DNA of 64,000 nucleotides from Levilactobacillus wangkuiensis (GCF_016861605.1 NZ_BOLM01000005.1:62001-126000), one strand, 5' to 3'; positions 29,311-39,887 are shown, counted from the first letter of the stretch. A program made the numbers and translations. The notes: generated by a model from the sequence alone, not told the origin.

Positions 29311-29364
29311 AAAACACAACCAAACTAGTCAGCAACGAAAAGCCTGATGAGTTAGTTGTGTTTT
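29311..29364 (+). terminator. Bidirectional terminator-like hairpin before xerC
   Basis: AAAACACAAC (29311) pairs with GTTGTGTTTT (ending 29364); internal AAACTAGTCAG and CTGATGAGTT also pair. T runs follow on both strands. It separates topA and the structured elements from xerC. Confidence 0.7.
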
Positions 29365-29412
29365 TTCGGTGCGTTTGCTAGCATTGAGAACAGGTAGCAG
29401 GGAGGTGTTCAC

Positions 29413-30345
29413 GTGGACCAGGCCATCACAGCGTTCTTAACGTATTTACAGGGTGAGCGGCAATATTCACCGGAAACGGTCAAAGCTTACCGCGAAGACC
29501 TTGAGGAGTTTACGCAGTTCCTCGCGGACAACGGGGGAACCAAGGCGTGGACGGCGATTGACCAGCTAGACGTCGAGGTTTATCTGAGTGATCTGTACGA
29601 CCGGCATTATGCCCGGACGACGATCGCCCGGAAGCTCTCCACGCTGCGGTCACTGTACAACTTCTTGATGAGTAACGGGCAGGCCAAGGATGATCCCTTT
29701 GCCTACGTCCAGCTCAAGCATCACCAGAATCATTTACCCCGGTTCTTCTACGAACGGGAAATGACCGCGTTGTTTGCGGCCGCGGGGGCCAACCCGAATG
29801 AGCAGTTGGCCACTCGTGATTCGGCGTTGCTAGAAGTCCTGTATGGCACCGGCATCCGGGTCAGCGAATGTGTGAACCTAACAGTCCCCGACATTGATTT
29901 TGACAACCGGATTATGTTGATTCATGGGAAGGGCAACAAGGAACGCTACGTCCCGTTTGGCCACTACGCCAGTGACGCCCTGCAGCAGTATTTTACCGCC
30001 GCTCGGACGCCCATCATGACGCAGCATCAGGAGACGCACGCGTTTGTCTTCATCAATCACCGGGGCCAACAGTTGACTACTGCCGGTGTGACGTACCTGC
30101 TGAATCAGATTATCAAACGCAGTACGCTGACCACGGAGATCCATCCCCACATGTTGCGGCACACGTTTGCCACACACCTGTTAAATCGAGGGGCCGACTT
30201 GCGGTCGGTTCAAGAGTTATTGGGCCACAGTAGTCTCTCGACCACGCAAATTTACACCCATGTGACCCGCGAGCATTTACAACGCGATTATCGCCAGTTC
30301 TTCCCGCGAGCCACCGAAGATAAATCTAAAGAAACCAAGCCATGA
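29413..30345 (+). CDS. xerC: Tyrosine recombinase XerC
   Basis: A 310-residue site-specific recombinase that acts with XerD at dif. The N-terminal SAM-like DNA-binding domain (residues 1-90) is followed by the catalytic domain with Arg in LYGTGIRVSE, HPHMLRHTFATHLL, and Tyr in TTQIYTHV. GTG 29413 follows GGGAGGTG. xerC-hslV-hslU is the codV-clpQ-clpY order of Bacillus, which supports XerC. The spacing to hslV is 19 bp. Confidence 0.95.
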   Translation: MDQAITAFLTYLQGERQYSPETVKAYREDLEEFTQFLADNGGTKAWTAIDQLDVEVYLSDLYDRHYARTTIARKLSTLRSLYNFLMSNGQAKDDPFAYVQLKHHQNHLPRFFYEREMTALFAAAGANPNEQLATRDSALLEVLYGTGIRVSECVNLTVPDIDFDNRIMLIHGKGNKERYVPFGHYASDALQQYFTAARTPIMTQHQETHAFVFINHRGQQLTTAGVTYLLNQIIKRSTLTTEIHPHMLRHTFATHLLNRGADLRSVQELLGHSSLSTTQIYTHVTREHLQRDYRQFFPRATEDKSKETKP

Positions 30346-30364
30346 TAAGGAGATCGATTAAACT

Positions 30365-30907
30365 ATGCCAGTAAAATTTGAAGCCACGACCATCTGTGCC
30401 GTTCGGCATAATGGCCACAACGCCATGGCCGGTGACGGGCAAGTCACCATGGGCGAAAAAGTTATCATGAAGGGGACCGCCCACAAGATTCGCCGGATCT
30501 ACAACAACCAAGTCGTCGTTGGGTTCGCCGGTAGTGTGGCGGACGCCTTCAATTTGGAAGAAAAGTTCGAAGCCCAACTGACCGAATACAGCGGGAACCT
30601 CCAACGGGCCGCCGTTGAACTCGCCAAGCAGTGGCGTTCCGACCAAGCGTTACAAAAGTTGGAAGCCTTACTGATTGTCATGGACAAGGACGAAATGTTA
30701 TTAGTTTCCGGTTCCGGTGAAGTCATCGCCCCTGATGACGACATCCTAGCCATCGGTTCTGGTGGGAACTTTGCCTTAGCCGCAGCCACGGCCTTACACC
30801 ACCACAACCAGGAAATGAGCGCCAAAGAAATTGCCGAAAGTGCCATCCACATTGCTGGGGGCATCGATATCTTTACCAACGATCACGTTATTTCAGAAGA
30901 ACTTTAA
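30365..30907 (+). CDS. hslV: ATP-dependent protease proteolytic subunit HslV
   Basis: A 180-residue threonine protease that forms a two-ring chamber gated by HslU. The product begins [17 protein letters not shown]; by comparison with E. coli TTIVSVRR, the N-terminal nucleophile should be Thr8, exposed by removing a 7-residue propeptide. [15 protein letters not shown] is also conserved. Its end is 18 bp before the hslU start. Confidence 0.95.
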   Translation: MPVKFEATTICAVRHNGHNAMAGDGQVTMGEKVIMKGTAHKIRRIYNNQVVVGFAGSVADAFNLEEKFEAQLTEYSGNLQRAAVELAKQWRSDQALQKLEALLIVMDKDEMLLVSGSGEVIAPDDDILAIGSGGNFALAAATALHHHNQEMSAKEIAESAIHIAGGIDIFTNDHVISEEL

Positions 30908-30925
30908 TTGAACGGAGGAACCAAA

Positions 30926-32338
30926 GTGGACGCCATTAATAAAACGCCTAAAGAAGTTGTCGGCCTATTAGATCAATACGTTATCGGTCAGGACGACGCC
31001 AAAAAAGCCATCGCGATTGCCTTGCGTAACCGTTACCGGCGCATGCAGTTAGACGCTGCCATGCAAGAAGAAATTTCACCTAAGAACATGTTGATGATTG
31101 GACCGACCGGGGTCGGGAAAACTGAAATTGCCCGCCGGTTAGCTAAAATCGTTCACGCACCGTTTACCAAGGTCGAAGCCAGCAAGTTTACGGAAGTCGG
31201 CTACGTTGGGCGTGACGTGGAATCCATGGTCCGCGACCTGGTTGAAGTGTCCGTGACGATGGAAAAGCAAGACCAATTTAAGAATGTGCGTAGCGATGCC
31301 ATCCAGGCCGCCAACAAGCGCCTGGTCAAGCTGTTAGCACCCGCCAAGCAAAAAGAAAATAAGAACAACAACGACTTTGCGAACATGATGAACATGTTTA
31401 GCCAAATGCAAAACGGCCAAACACCAACGGCCCCTAGCGACACGGAAGAAGTCACCGATGACGTGCGCAACGAACGGCTCTCCATTGCCGATCAACTGAA
31501 CAAGGGCCTGTTAGAAGACCACATGGTTGAAATCGAAATGGACGACCCGCAACAAGCTAACGCGACCGACAACAACATGATGGGCCAAATGGGTATCGAC
31601 CTGAGCGACACCTTAGGGTCAATCATGCCTAAGAAGCGCATCAAGCGGACAGTCACTGTCGCCGAAGCACGCGAAATCTTGGTCGCCGAAGAATCCGAAA
31701 AATTGGTCAACAACGCCGACATCAACCACGATGCCATCAAGCGGGCCGAGAACACCGGGATCATCTTCCTCGATGAAATTGATAAGATTGCCAAGGGCAG
31801 TAGCCAAAACAGCGGCGACGTTTCCCGTGAAGGGGTCCAACGCGATATCTTACCAATCGTCGAGGGGACGCAGGTCAAGACCAAGTACGGCACGATCGAC
31901 ACCGACCACATTCTCTTCATCGCGGCCGGGGCCTTCGCGGAATCCAAGCCAAGCGATTTGATTGCTGAACTGCAAGGTCGTTTCCCAATCCGGGTCGAAT
32001 TAAACGACCTGAGCAAGGCCGACTTTGTCCGGATTCTGACCGAACCGAACAACGCGCTGATCAAGCAATACATCGCCTTGATTGGGACCGATAACGTCAA
32101 AGTCACGTTTACCATGGAAGCCATCGAACGCATTGCTGAGCTGGCCTTCGAGTTGAACCATGAGAACCAAAACATCGGGGCTCGGCGATTACAAACCGTT
32201 CTGGAAAAACTCCTGGAAGACCTGCTCTACGAAGGACCAGACATGGGTTCGGGCGATGTGACCATCACCGAAAACTACGTCAACGATAAGATTGGGGACA
32301 TCGTGCAAAACAAGGACCTGTCCCGTTACATTCTCTAA
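30926..32338 (+). CDS. hslU: ATP-dependent protease ATPase subunit HslU
   Basis: A 470-residue AAA+ unfoldase that feeds substrates to HslV. Walker A is GPTGVGKTEIAR (about residue 58), Walker B IIFLDEIDKIAKG, and the I-domain lies between. The C-terminus SRYIL is the tail that docks into HslV. The start is GTG 30926 after GGAGGA, giving VDAINKTPKEVV. A terminator follows; the codY gene that follows in Bacillus is not here. Confidence 0.96.
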   Translation: MDAINKTPKEVVGLLDQYVIGQDDAKKAIAIALRNRYRRMQLDAAMQEEISPKNMLMIGPTGVGKTEIARRLAKIVHAPFTKVEASKFTEVGYVGRDVESMVRDLVEVSVTMEKQDQFKNVRSDAIQAANKRLVKLLAPAKQKENKNNNDFANMMNMFSQMQNGQTPTAPSDTEEVTDDVRNERLSIADQLNKGLLEDHMVEIEMDDPQQANATDNNMMGQMGIDLSDTLGSIMPKKRIKRTVTVAEAREILVAEESEKLVNNADINHDAIKRAENTGIIFLDEIDKIAKGSSQNSGDVSREGVQRDILPIVEGTQVKTKYGTIDTDHILFIAAGAFAESKPSDLIAELQGRFPIRVELNDLSKADFVRILTEPNNALIKQYIALIGTDNVKVTFTMEAIERIAELAFELNHENQNIGARRLQTVLEKLLEDLLYEGPDMGSGDVTITENYVNDKIGDIVQNKDLSRYIL

Positions 32339-32346
32339 ACATGCAA

Positions 32347-32374
32347 GGACTCAGACGACTGTCTGGGTCTTTTT
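32347..32374 (+). terminator. Terminator after hslU
   Basis: GGACTCAGAC pairs with GTCTGGGTC, then TTTTT. Confidence 0.85.
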
Positions 32375-32499
32375 GTGTCCACCGGAACTGGCAGGGTCCT
32401 GTGGCGAAAGCGTTTCCCAAAAAGTAAAATTGGACTAGACAACTAGGCCGATTTGGTCCATGATTAAGGAAAGACAAGTTAGTTGGAGGTTGTACGACA

Positions 32500-33375
32500 A
32501 TGCTTACACTCAAAAATGATTTCTTAACGGTTAAGATCAACCCGCTCGGGGCCGAGCTGACTAGCGTGCAGGACAACGAGAGCCACCTGGAATACATGTG
32601 GCAGGCGGATAAGACCTACTGGGGTCGCCACGCGCCAATCCTATTCCCCATCGTTGGGCGCCTGCAGGACAATCAGTACCGGCTTGACGGTAAGACCTAT
32701 CACATGACGCAGCACGGCTTTGCCCGCGACCGCAACTTCACCGTGGTTGAACAGGCTGAGGACCACGTGGTTTTGCGGCTAACGGCCGACGACCGGACCA
32801 AGGAACTGTTTCCTTCAGACTTTAGCCTGACCGTGCAGTACACGCTGGTGGCACATCAGTTGAGCTTTGCGGCGACCGTGGACAATCCCGCCGATACGCC
32901 GTTAACGTTCTCCCTGGGGGCGCATCCCGGCTTTAACGTGCCGTTGGGCGACCCCACGGCTGATTTCACGGACTACCAGGTCACGGTCTCACCCAAGCAG
33001 GTGTACCAACGCGTGCCATTGGTGGGGCCCTACAGCGATACCCAGCACAGTGTTCCCATGGATCTGACGAAACCTATGGCGTTGGATCACGACCTCTTCG
33101 ACCACGACGCCAAGGTCTTAACGCTCAACAACCACGAGACGACGCTGATGCTAAGCAGTCACGTCAACGACCACGGGGTTGCCTTGACCTTAGCCGCGCC
33201 TTACGTGGGCATCTGGTCGCCGTACCCCAAGCAAGCGCCATTCGTCTGCTTCGAGCCCTGGTGGGGCTTAGCCGACGACGTGCAAGCCACTGGTGATTTA
33301 GAGACCAAGGTCGCCATTCACCATCTAGCTGCTCACGAAAGTTTCCAAGCCGCTTATCAGATTACTTATTTTTAA
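32500..33375 (+). CDS. Aldose 1-epimerase family protein (LacX-like)
   Basis: A 291-residue galactose mutarotase-like protein, all beta. The fold markers are LGAELTSV near the N-terminus, APILFPIVGRL, MTQHGFARD, SLGAHPGFNVP (with a catalytic-region His) and PFVCFEPWWGLAD. These match LacX-type members, which may act on sugars or sugar phosphates; the substrate is not fixed. It stands alone between two terminators. Confidence 0.87.
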   Translation: MLTLKNDFLTVKINPLGAELTSVQDNESHLEYMWQADKTYWGRHAPILFPIVGRLQDNQYRLDGKTYHMTQHGFARDRNFTVVEQAEDHVVLRLTADDRTKELFPSDFSLTVQYTLVAHQLSFAATVDNPADTPLTFSLGAHPGFNVPLGDPTADFTDYQVTVSPKQVYQRVPLVGPYSDTQHSVPMDLTKPMALDHDLFDHDAKVLTLNNHETTLMLSSHVNDHGVALTLAAPYVGIWSPYPKQAPFVCFEPWWGLADDVQATGDLETKVAIHHLAAHESFQAAYQITYF

Positions 33376-33382
33376 ACGAAAA

Positions 33383-33420
33383 AACGGGCTCCCAACGACG
33401 ATTGTCGGTGAGAGCCCGTT
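33383..33420. terminator. Bidirectional terminator, epimerase / plsY
   Basis: AACGGGCTC pairs with GAGCCCGTT between convergent genes; the minus strand continues into TTTTTT, so it fits best as the plsY terminator. Confidence 0.85.
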
Positions 33421-33444
33421 AACTATTTCTAAATAAGTGCTAAA

Positions 33445-34071
33445 TTACTTTTCGGCTTGCCGCTTATGATAGCCGTGACCAAAGGGAACCAGGGATTCCG
33501 TCCCGGCCTTGATGCGCTTGATATTCGTCCGGTGCCGGTAGAACACGAAAATCGTTAAGACCAGGGCGATACCTGTCAGATACCAATCCTGAATGCCTAG
33601 CGAGATCAGCGTGATCAGGCTAAAGGCAATCATGCTGGCCAGACTGACCATGCTGGTCCAGTAGATCAAGCTGACCCACAAGCCCGCCGCAATCACGAAC
33701 ATAATAGGGTTATAGGCCAGCAGCATCCCCGCTGAGGTGGCCACGGCCTTGCCACCTTTGAAGTGGTCAAAGACAGAAACCGTGTGACCCAGTACGGCAA
33801 ATAGCCCAAATAATAAGGGCGTGGCTGTTCCCAGGATGGTCGTGACGTGGAACAGGGTAGGGAGTAGCGTGGCCACTGAGCCCTTCGCAATGTCTAACAC
33901 CATGACCGCGGTGCCGGCGTACGGTCCGAGGACCCGATACGTGTTGGTCGTCCCAATGTTCCCGGACCCCGACTGCCGAATATCCGTCTGGAAAAAGGCC
34001 TTGCCGACCCAGACGCCGTTGGGAATGGCCCCCAGCAGGTAGGCCACGATGAGTAAACCAATTAATTTCAC
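33445..34071 (-). CDS. plsY: Glycerol-3-phosphate acyltransferase PlsY
   Basis: PlsY transfers acyl groups from acyl-phosphate to glycerol-3-phosphate, the first step of phospholipid synthesis. The 208-residue membrane protein has the family motifs SGNIGTTNTYRVLG (residues 36-49), GHTVSVFDHFKGGKAVAT and YRHRTNIKRIKAGTE. The start is GTG 34071 after GGAGGAATAACTT. It is divergent from parE, as in many lactobacilli and streptococci. Confidence 0.95.
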   Translation of the reverse strand: MKLIGLLIVAYLLGAIPNGVWVGKAFFQTDIRQSGSGNIGTTNTYRVLGPYAGTAVMVLDIAKGSVATLLPTLFHVTTILGTATPLLFGLFAVLGHTVSVFDHFKGGKAVATSAGMLLAYNPIMFVIAAGLWVSLIYWTSMVSLASMIAFSLITLISLGIQDWYLTGIALVLTIFVFYRHRTNIKRIKAGTESLVPFGHGYHKRQAEK

Positions 34072-34262
34072 AAGTTATTCCTCCGCTCTTTCTTGCAACG
34101 GGAGCCGCCATAGCTGGGACTCGCCGCAGATAAGCTGGACTATATTTTAGCATGTTTTCACGAGAACGCCAATTATCTCGAGAAGTCTAGCCAGATTTTG
34201 GCTTCCTGTGGTATGATTATGAAGTTACTGGATACCTACCCGTGGGCGTTTGACCAGTTTAT

Positions 34263-34291
34263 TTGAACATACGTTCGTATTAGAGTAAAAT
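34263..34291 (+). promoter_or_regulatory. parE promoter with LexA (SOS) box
   Basis: A -35 box TTGAAC (34263-34268), 17-bp spacer and -10 box TAAAAT (34286-34291) are overlapped by GAACATACGTTCG at 34265-34277. That fits the Gram-positive LexA operator (GAAC-N4-GTTC, consensus CGAACRNRYGTTYC). In B. subtilis parE-parC belong to the LexA regulon, so SOS control of topoisomerase IV is likely here too. Confidence 0.75.
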
Positions 34292-34340
34292 GTAGGTATG
34301 CCATTTTTTAGACAAAAGTAAAAGTAAAGGGGATTTACGC

Positions 34341-36314
34341 ATGGCGAAAGCAAAAGCAAAATATGACGATTCCTCCATCCAAGTGTTGGAGGGGTTGGAA
34401 GCTGTTCGTAAACGTCCTGGTATGTATATCGGGTCAACCGACGGCCGTGGCTTACACCACTTGGTCTACGAAATCGTAGATAACGCCGTCGATGAAGCGT
34501 TGGCTGGTTACGGTAAGGAAATTAACGTGACGATTCACCAGGATAACAGCATTACCGTCGTCGATCACGGCCGGGGTATGCCCGTGGGTATGCACGCGTC
34601 CGGGATTCCAACGCCAGAAGTTATTCTGACCGTCCTACATGCCGGGGGTAAATTCGGCCAAGGCGGTTACAAGACGTCCGGTGGGCTGCATGGGGTCGGG
34701 GCATCCGTTGTGAACGCCCTCTCCAGTGCGCTCACGGTCACCATTGTCCGTGATGGCGTGCGTTACCAAGAAAAATTTGCTAAGGGGGGCCATCCACAAG
34801 GCACCCTGAAGAAACTCGGCAACACACGTGCCCACAACGGGACCACGATTGATTTCAAACCAGACAAAGAGATTTTCACCACGACCGTTTATAACTTCGG
34901 GACCCTGTCCGAGCGGCTCCGAGAATCCGCGTTCCTGCTCAAGGGCGTCAAGATTACTCTGACCGACGAACGCGAAGGCCAAGAACGCGCCGAAGAATAC
35001 CATTTTGAAGACGGTATCAAGGAGTTTGTGGGTTACCTTAACGAAGACAAGGACACCCTGGGCGACGTCATGTACTTTGACGGCAAGAAGGATGGCATTG
35101 AAGTCGAGGTCGCCGCGCAATACAACGACGGCTACACGGAAAACCTGTTGTCATTCGTCAACAACGTCCGGACCAAGGATGGGGGAACCCACGAAGCTGG
35201 TATGCGCAGTGGCTGGACCAAGGCCTTTAACGAATACGCCCGGAAGACCGGCCTCTTAAAGGACCGCGACAAGAACCTGGAAGGAACCGACGTCCGTGAA
35301 GGGCTGTCCGCCGTAATTTCCTTACGCGTGCCCGAAAACCTGCTACAATTTGAAGGCCAAACGAAGGAAAAACTGGGGACCCCCGAAGCCCGGACCATCG
35401 TGGACAGCGTCATCAGTGAGCAGCTGGGCTACTACCTGATGGAAAACGGGGACTTTGGAAAGATGTTGATCAAGAAGTCGACCCAGGCCCGTTCCGCCAG
35501 AGAAGCCGCCCGGAAGGCCCGTGACGAGAGTCGTAATGGCAAGCGTCACAAGAAACACGAGCGCCTGTTATCTGGGAAGCTCACCCCCGCGCAATCCAAG
35601 AACGCCGCCAAGAACGAACTGTTCCTGGTCGAAGGGGATTCCGCCGGTGGATCTGCTAAGCAGGGCCGTAACCGCAAGTTCCAAGCCATTCTGCCTTTAC
35701 GGGGGAAGGTCTTGAACACGGAAAAGGCCAAGCTACCAGACATCATGAAGAACGAAGAAATCAGTACCATGATCTACACCATTGGTGCTGGGGTCGGCAC
35801 TGAATTTAACATCGAAGACGCCAACTACGACAAGATCATTATCATGACCGATGCCGATGATGATGGCGCCCATATCCAGATTCTACTGTTGACGTTCTTT
35901 TACAAGTACATGCGGCCCATGATTGATGCCGGCCGGGTCTACATTGCCCTGCCACCGTTGTACCAAATCAAGACGACCGGTAAGAAGCCGACCATCGATT
36001 ACGCCTGGACCAACGATGAACTGAATGGTAAGACCAAGAAAATTGCCAACCACGGCTACCACCTCCAGCGGTTCAAAGGGTTAGGGGAAATGGACGCGGA
36101 ACAACTGTGGGCCACGACCATGGATCCTGACAACCGGACGCTGATTCGCGTTCAAATCGACGATGCCGCGTTGGCTGAACGCCGTGTCACCACGCTAATG
36201 GGGGACAAAGTCGAACCCCGCCGGAAGTGGATTGAAAGCAATGTCCAATTTACATTGGAAGAAGACGACACTAGCCTATTGGAAAACGATAAAGCTTCCA
36301 AGTCTGACGACTAG
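34341..36314 (+). CDS. parE: DNA topoisomerase IV subunit B
   Basis: A 657-residue ATPase subunit of topoisomerase IV, which unlinks replicated chromosomes. GHKL ATPase motifs VDNAVDEALAG and GLHGVGASVVNALS are in the first 130 residues; the Toprim domain has LVEGDSAGGSAKQGRNR, DADDDGAHI, and LKGLGEMDAEQLWATTMD-like end. It is ParE rather than GyrB by the neighbouring parC and by the absence of recF or dnaN. ATG 34341 follows AAAGGGG. Confidence 0.95.
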   Translation: MAKAKAKYDDSSIQVLEGLEAVRKRPGMYIGSTDGRGLHHLVYEIVDNAVDEALAGYGKEINVTIHQDNSITVVDHGRGMPVGMHASGIPTPEVILTVLHAGGKFGQGGYKTSGGLHGVGASVVNALSSALTVTIVRDGVRYQEKFAKGGHPQGTLKKLGNTRAHNGTTIDFKPDKEIFTTTVYNFGTLSERLRESAFLLKGVKITLTDEREGQERAEEYHFEDGIKEFVGYLNEDKDTLGDVMYFDGKKDGIEVEVAAQYNDGYTENLLSFVNNVRTKDGGTHEAGMRSGWTKAFNEYARKTGLLKDRDKNLEGTDVREGLSAVISLRVPENLLQFEGQTKEKLGTPEARTIVDSVISEQLGYYLMENGDFGKMLIKKSTQARSAREAARKARDESRNGKRHKKHERLLSGKLTPAQSKNAAKNELFLVEGDSAGGSAKQGRNRKFQAILPLRGKVLNTEKAKLPDIMKNEEISTMIYTIGAGVGTEFNIEDANYDKIIIMTDADDDGAHIQILLLTFFYKYMRPMIDAGRVYIALPPLYQIKTTGKKPTIDYAWTNDELNGKTKKIANHGYHLQRFKGLGEMDAEQLWATTMDPDNRTLIRVQIDDAALAERRVTTLMGDKVEPRRKWIESNVQFTLEEDDTSLLENDKASKSDD

Positions 36315-36340
36315 CGAACCGGCGAAAGGAGTAAACATCT

Positions 36341-38788
36341 GTGAGTGAAGGACAAAAAATTCAAGAACTAACCTTGGAAGAAGTTATGGGCGACCGCTTT
36401 GGTCGTTACTCCAAGTCAATCATTCAGGAACGGGCGTTACCCGACATTCGTGACGGGTTAAAGCCGGTTCAACGCCGCATTTTATTCTCGATGAATAAGG
36501 ACGGCAACACCTACGAAAAGGGCTTTCGGAAGTCCGCGAAATCTGTCGGAAATGTCATGGGTAATTTTCACCCCCATGGTGACAGCTCCATTTACGAAGC
36601 GCTGACCCGGATGAGTCAGGACTGGAAGGTCCGCGAACCCCTGGTTGAAATGCACGGGAACAACGGGTCCATGGACGGGGACCCGGCCGCTGCCATGCGG
36701 TATACCGAAGCCCGGTTAAGCAAATTAGCCGGTGAAATGTTGCGGGATATCGATAAAGACACGGTCGACATGGTGTTGAACTTTGATGATACCGAGTACG
36801 AACCAACCGTGTTGCCCGCCCGAATTCCTAATTTGTTAGTCAACGGCTCCACCGGGATCTCTGCCGGTTATGCCACGGAGATTCCACCGCACAACTTGGG
36901 CGAGGTCGTGGATGCCCTGATCTACCTTCTCAGCCATCCCAAGGCCAAACTGGAAGAACTGATGACCTTTGTTCAAGGCCCCGATTTTCCAACTGGGGGG
37001 ATCATTCAAGGGAAAGATGGTATCGTTAAGGCGTATGAAACGGGACGCGGTCGCGTTGTGGTTCGGTCTAAAACGGCCATTGAGCCTCTGCGTGGGAACA
37101 AGAACCAGATCACGGTCACCGAGATTCCTTACGAAGTCAACAAGGCCCAATTGGTCAAGAAGATTGATGAAATCCGCTTGAACAAGAAGGTTGAAGGCCT
37201 GGCCGAAGTCCGGGACGAAACCGACCGAGACGGCCTGCGGATCGCCATCGAGCTTAAGCGTGACGCCGATGCGCAAGGGGTCCTGAACTACCTGTTCAAG
37301 AACACCGAGTTACAAATCACCTACAACTTTAACATGGTGGCCATCAACCACATGCGCCCAGAGCACGTGGGCCTTAAGACCATTTTGACAGCGTACCTGG
37401 AGCACCAACGCGACGTCATTACGCGACGGACCCAGTACAATCTGACTAAGGCCCAGGACCGGCAACACATCGTGATTGGGCTGATCAAGGCCTTGTCGAT
37501 CTTGGACCAAGTCATCAAGACGATTCGGGCCAGCAAAGACCGGCGTGACGCGCGTGACAACTTAGTTTCGGCCTATGATTTCTCTGAAAAACAAGCCGAC
37601 GCTATCGTGGCCTTACAGTTGTACCGGTTAACCAATACCGACGTGACTCAGTTAGAAGCCGAATCAGCCAAACTGAGTGCCGCCATCGAAGAGTATCACC
37701 AGATTTTGGCAGAACCTAAGACATTAAACGCCGTGCTCCGCAAAGAGCTCAAGGCCATTGCCAAGGAATATCGGAACCCTCGGCGGACTGAGATTCAAGA
37801 CCAAATTGAGGACTTGAAGATCAAGACCACGGTCACGGTTGCCGATGAAGAGGTTGTGGTGCTGGTCAGTCATGACGGCTACTTAAAGCGGTCTGGCGTC
37901 CGGTCATACACGGCCTCCGATCCTGCCGATAATGGGCTGAAGGACGAAGATTACCCAATTTTCTTAGAAAAACTCAGCACGTTGAATCACCTGATGATGT
38001 TTACCAGCAAGGGGAACCTCATCTACCGGCCCGTCCACGAAATCAGTGATGTGAAGTGGAAGGAGACCGGGGAACACATTTCGCAAACGATTGGGCTCGC
38101 TCCCGACGAAGAAATCGTGGCCACCTTTGCCTTTAAGACGCTGAAGGAACCCGGGCGCTTCCTGATTGCCACCAGCGATGGCTACATCAAGCAAACGGCC
38201 TTCACCGACCTGACACCTGGTCGGACCTACAAGAGTCGGGCCGCCACCTATGAGAAGCTCAAGACGCCTGATTCACGGGTCGTGGCGGTCAAGTACCTCA
38301 CGGAACCCATCGAACAAGGCATCATGCTGGTTTCTAAGAACGGTTACGCCTTGCGCTACGCCATTGATGAGGTTTCTGTCAACGGGGCCCGCACGACCGG
38401 GGTCAGGTCCATGGACCTGCGTGATGACGACGAGGTCGTTAACCTGGCCCTGGTCACCGACAGTGATACCATTGCCATGGTCACGACTCGCGGGGCTTTC
38501 AAACGCTTAGCCATGAAGGAAATCTCCGTGACTAGCCGGGCTCGTCGAGGTGTCATCGTCTTACGAGAACTGAAACGTGATCCGCACCAAATCGTCGACT
38601 TCATGACGATTCCTAGCGGTAATCCCGCCCTGGAAATCATTACGAGTCGTGAGCGGACCCACGACGTCATGCCCACGGATCATCCGCTGAGTGGCCGTTA
38701 CTCCAACGGGTCATTCGTGGTCGACACGGACGTTGAGGGCCAACCGGTTCGGTTACGGGTTAAACCAACCGAGTTAGTTCTTGATTAG
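36341..38788 (+). CDS. parC: DNA topoisomerase IV subunit A
   Basis: An 815-residue DNA-cleaving subunit of topoisomerase IV. The quinolone-determining region HPHGDSSIYEAL and the active-site Tyr (in AMRYTEARLS, Tyr about 119) are intact, followed by a beta-pinwheel C-terminal domain. In HPHGDSSIY the Ser usually altered in quinolone resistance is present. The start is GTG 36341 after AAAGGAG; it lies 26 bp after parE in one operon. Confidence 0.96.
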   Translation: MSEGQKIQELTLEEVMGDRFGRYSKSIIQERALPDIRDGLKPVQRRILFSMNKDGNTYEKGFRKSAKSVGNVMGNFHPHGDSSIYEALTRMSQDWKVREPLVEMHGNNGSMDGDPAAAMRYTEARLSKLAGEMLRDIDKDTVDMVLNFDDTEYEPTVLPARIPNLLVNGSTGISAGYATEIPPHNLGEVVDALIYLLSHPKAKLEELMTFVQGPDFPTGGIIQGKDGIVKAYETGRGRVVVRSKTAIEPLRGNKNQITVTEIPYEVNKAQLVKKIDEIRLNKKVEGLAEVRDETDRDGLRIAIELKRDADAQGVLNYLFKNTELQITYNFNMVAINHMRPEHVGLKTILTAYLEHQRDVITRRTQYNLTKAQDRQHIVIGLIKALSILDQVIKTIRASKDRRDARDNLVSAYDFSEKQADAIVALQLYRLTNTDVTQLEAESAKLSAAIEEYHQILAEPKTLNAVLRKELKAIAKEYRNPRRTEIQDQIEDLKIKTTVTVADEEVVVLVSHDGYLKRSGVRSYTASDPADNGLKDEDYPIFLEKLSTLNHLMMFTSKGNLIYRPVHEISDVKWKETGEHISQTIGLAPDEEIVATFAFKTLKEPGRFLIATSDGYIKQTAFTDLTPGRTYKSRAATYEKLKTPDSRVVAVKYLTEPIEQGIMLVSKNGYALRYAIDEVSVNGARTTGVRSMDLRDDDEVVNLALVTDSDTIAMVTTRGAFKRLAMKEISVTSRARRGVIVLRELKRDPHQIVDFMTIPSGNPALEIITSRERTHDVMPTDHPLSGRYSNGSFVVDTDVEGQPVRLRVKPTELVLD

Positions 38789-38927
38789 AATTCAAGGATA
38801 GTCGGGGATTTGCGAGGAGAAATCGTTGCGCTTTTTCTGGAAACGGCCTATTATATAGATTAATAGTAACCATTAGGTTGACCTGGTACGATTGTGGTGC
38901 GAGGCCGATCATAAGGAGAAAAAACGG

Positions 38928-39887
38928 ATGAAGACGAAACAGGAAAGTATCTTTTCTTCTAAAACCTTAACGTATTTCTTACAGCTGGCAGAAACCATGA
39001 ATTACACGCAGGCCGCCCAGATTTTGGGCATCACGCAACCCGCCTTGACCCAGCAGATCAAGAAGCTGGAACGCACGGTGGGCGCACCCTTATTCTATTC
39101 GGTCGGCAAAAAATTGCGGTTGTCTGATGCGGGTTATACCATGTTAGACGCCACCCACAAGATTTATGGAATCTTAAACACGGCTACGGACGAGATTCAA
39201 CAGTCCACGAGTGCGACTCAGGGGGAAATCAACATTGGTTTGTTGGCTTCCATGGAAGACGCTGTCTTTGAAGACTTCGCGATTTTATCGTACCAGAACA
39301 ATCCCGACCTCAAAATTTCCTTCCACATGTTAACCCGGAAGGAAATTTGGGAACGCCTTGAAAACAACAAGATTGACCTGGCCATCATGTACCTGCCAGA
39401 TGATTCAATCAAGAACTGGAAGCCTTACGAATCCAAGAAGATTATCTCGGATGACTTACTGTTCATTCACCATGATGAACAGCTGGCTAAGAAGCGGCGG
39501 ATCAAGTTTAAAGACACGACCGCTGACGTTTGGGCGATGTATCCGGACGGGTACTACCTGAACCAAGCGCTGCATGAAGCCTACAAGAACCAGCTGGCTG
39601 ATTTTCCCAAGAGCGTTGCGAACTTCACGACGCCAACCCAGCTCTTGCATTTCTCCATGCAGACGCAGGCGTCAACGGCCTTGCCAAATTCCTTTATGAT
39701 TGGCCAAGAAGAGTTGCCCAACACTTGGACGGCACACTTCGACCCCAACATTCGCTTCGACTTAGCCTTTGTCTTCCGCAAGGGTAAGGCAGAAATTCCG
39801 CGAATCAGCCATTTCTTGGCGCAGTTCGACCGGTACTTGCATACGGACGACTACATTTCGCGGCTTAAACAACTTCGGAACCAATAA
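38928..39887 (+). CDS. LysR-family transcriptional regulator
   Basis: A 319-residue regulator with an N-terminal winged helix (residues about 11-70: [20 protein letters not shown], then [13 protein letters not shown]) and a two-lobe periplasmic-type effector domain. The effector is unknown. ATG 38928 follows AAGGAG. It ends 34 bp before ppaC on the same strand, so the two may be cotranscribed. A -10-like TATTAT lies in the 139-bp gap after parC. Confidence 0.88.
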   Translation: MKTKQESIFSSKTLTYFLQLAETMNYTQAAQILGITQPALTQQIKKLERTVGAPLFYSVGKKLRLSDAGYTMLDATHKIYGILNTATDEIQQSTSATQGEINIGLLASMEDAVFEDFAILSYQNNPDLKISFHMLTRKEIWERLENNKIDLAIMYLPDDSIKNWKPYESKKIISDDLLFIHHDEQLAKKRRIKFKDTTADVWAMYPDGYYLNQALHEAYKNQLADFPKSVANFTTPTQLLHFSMQTQASTALPNSFMIGQEELPNTWTAHFDPNIRFDLAFVFRKGKAEIPRISHFLAQFDRYLHTDDYISRLKQLRNQ

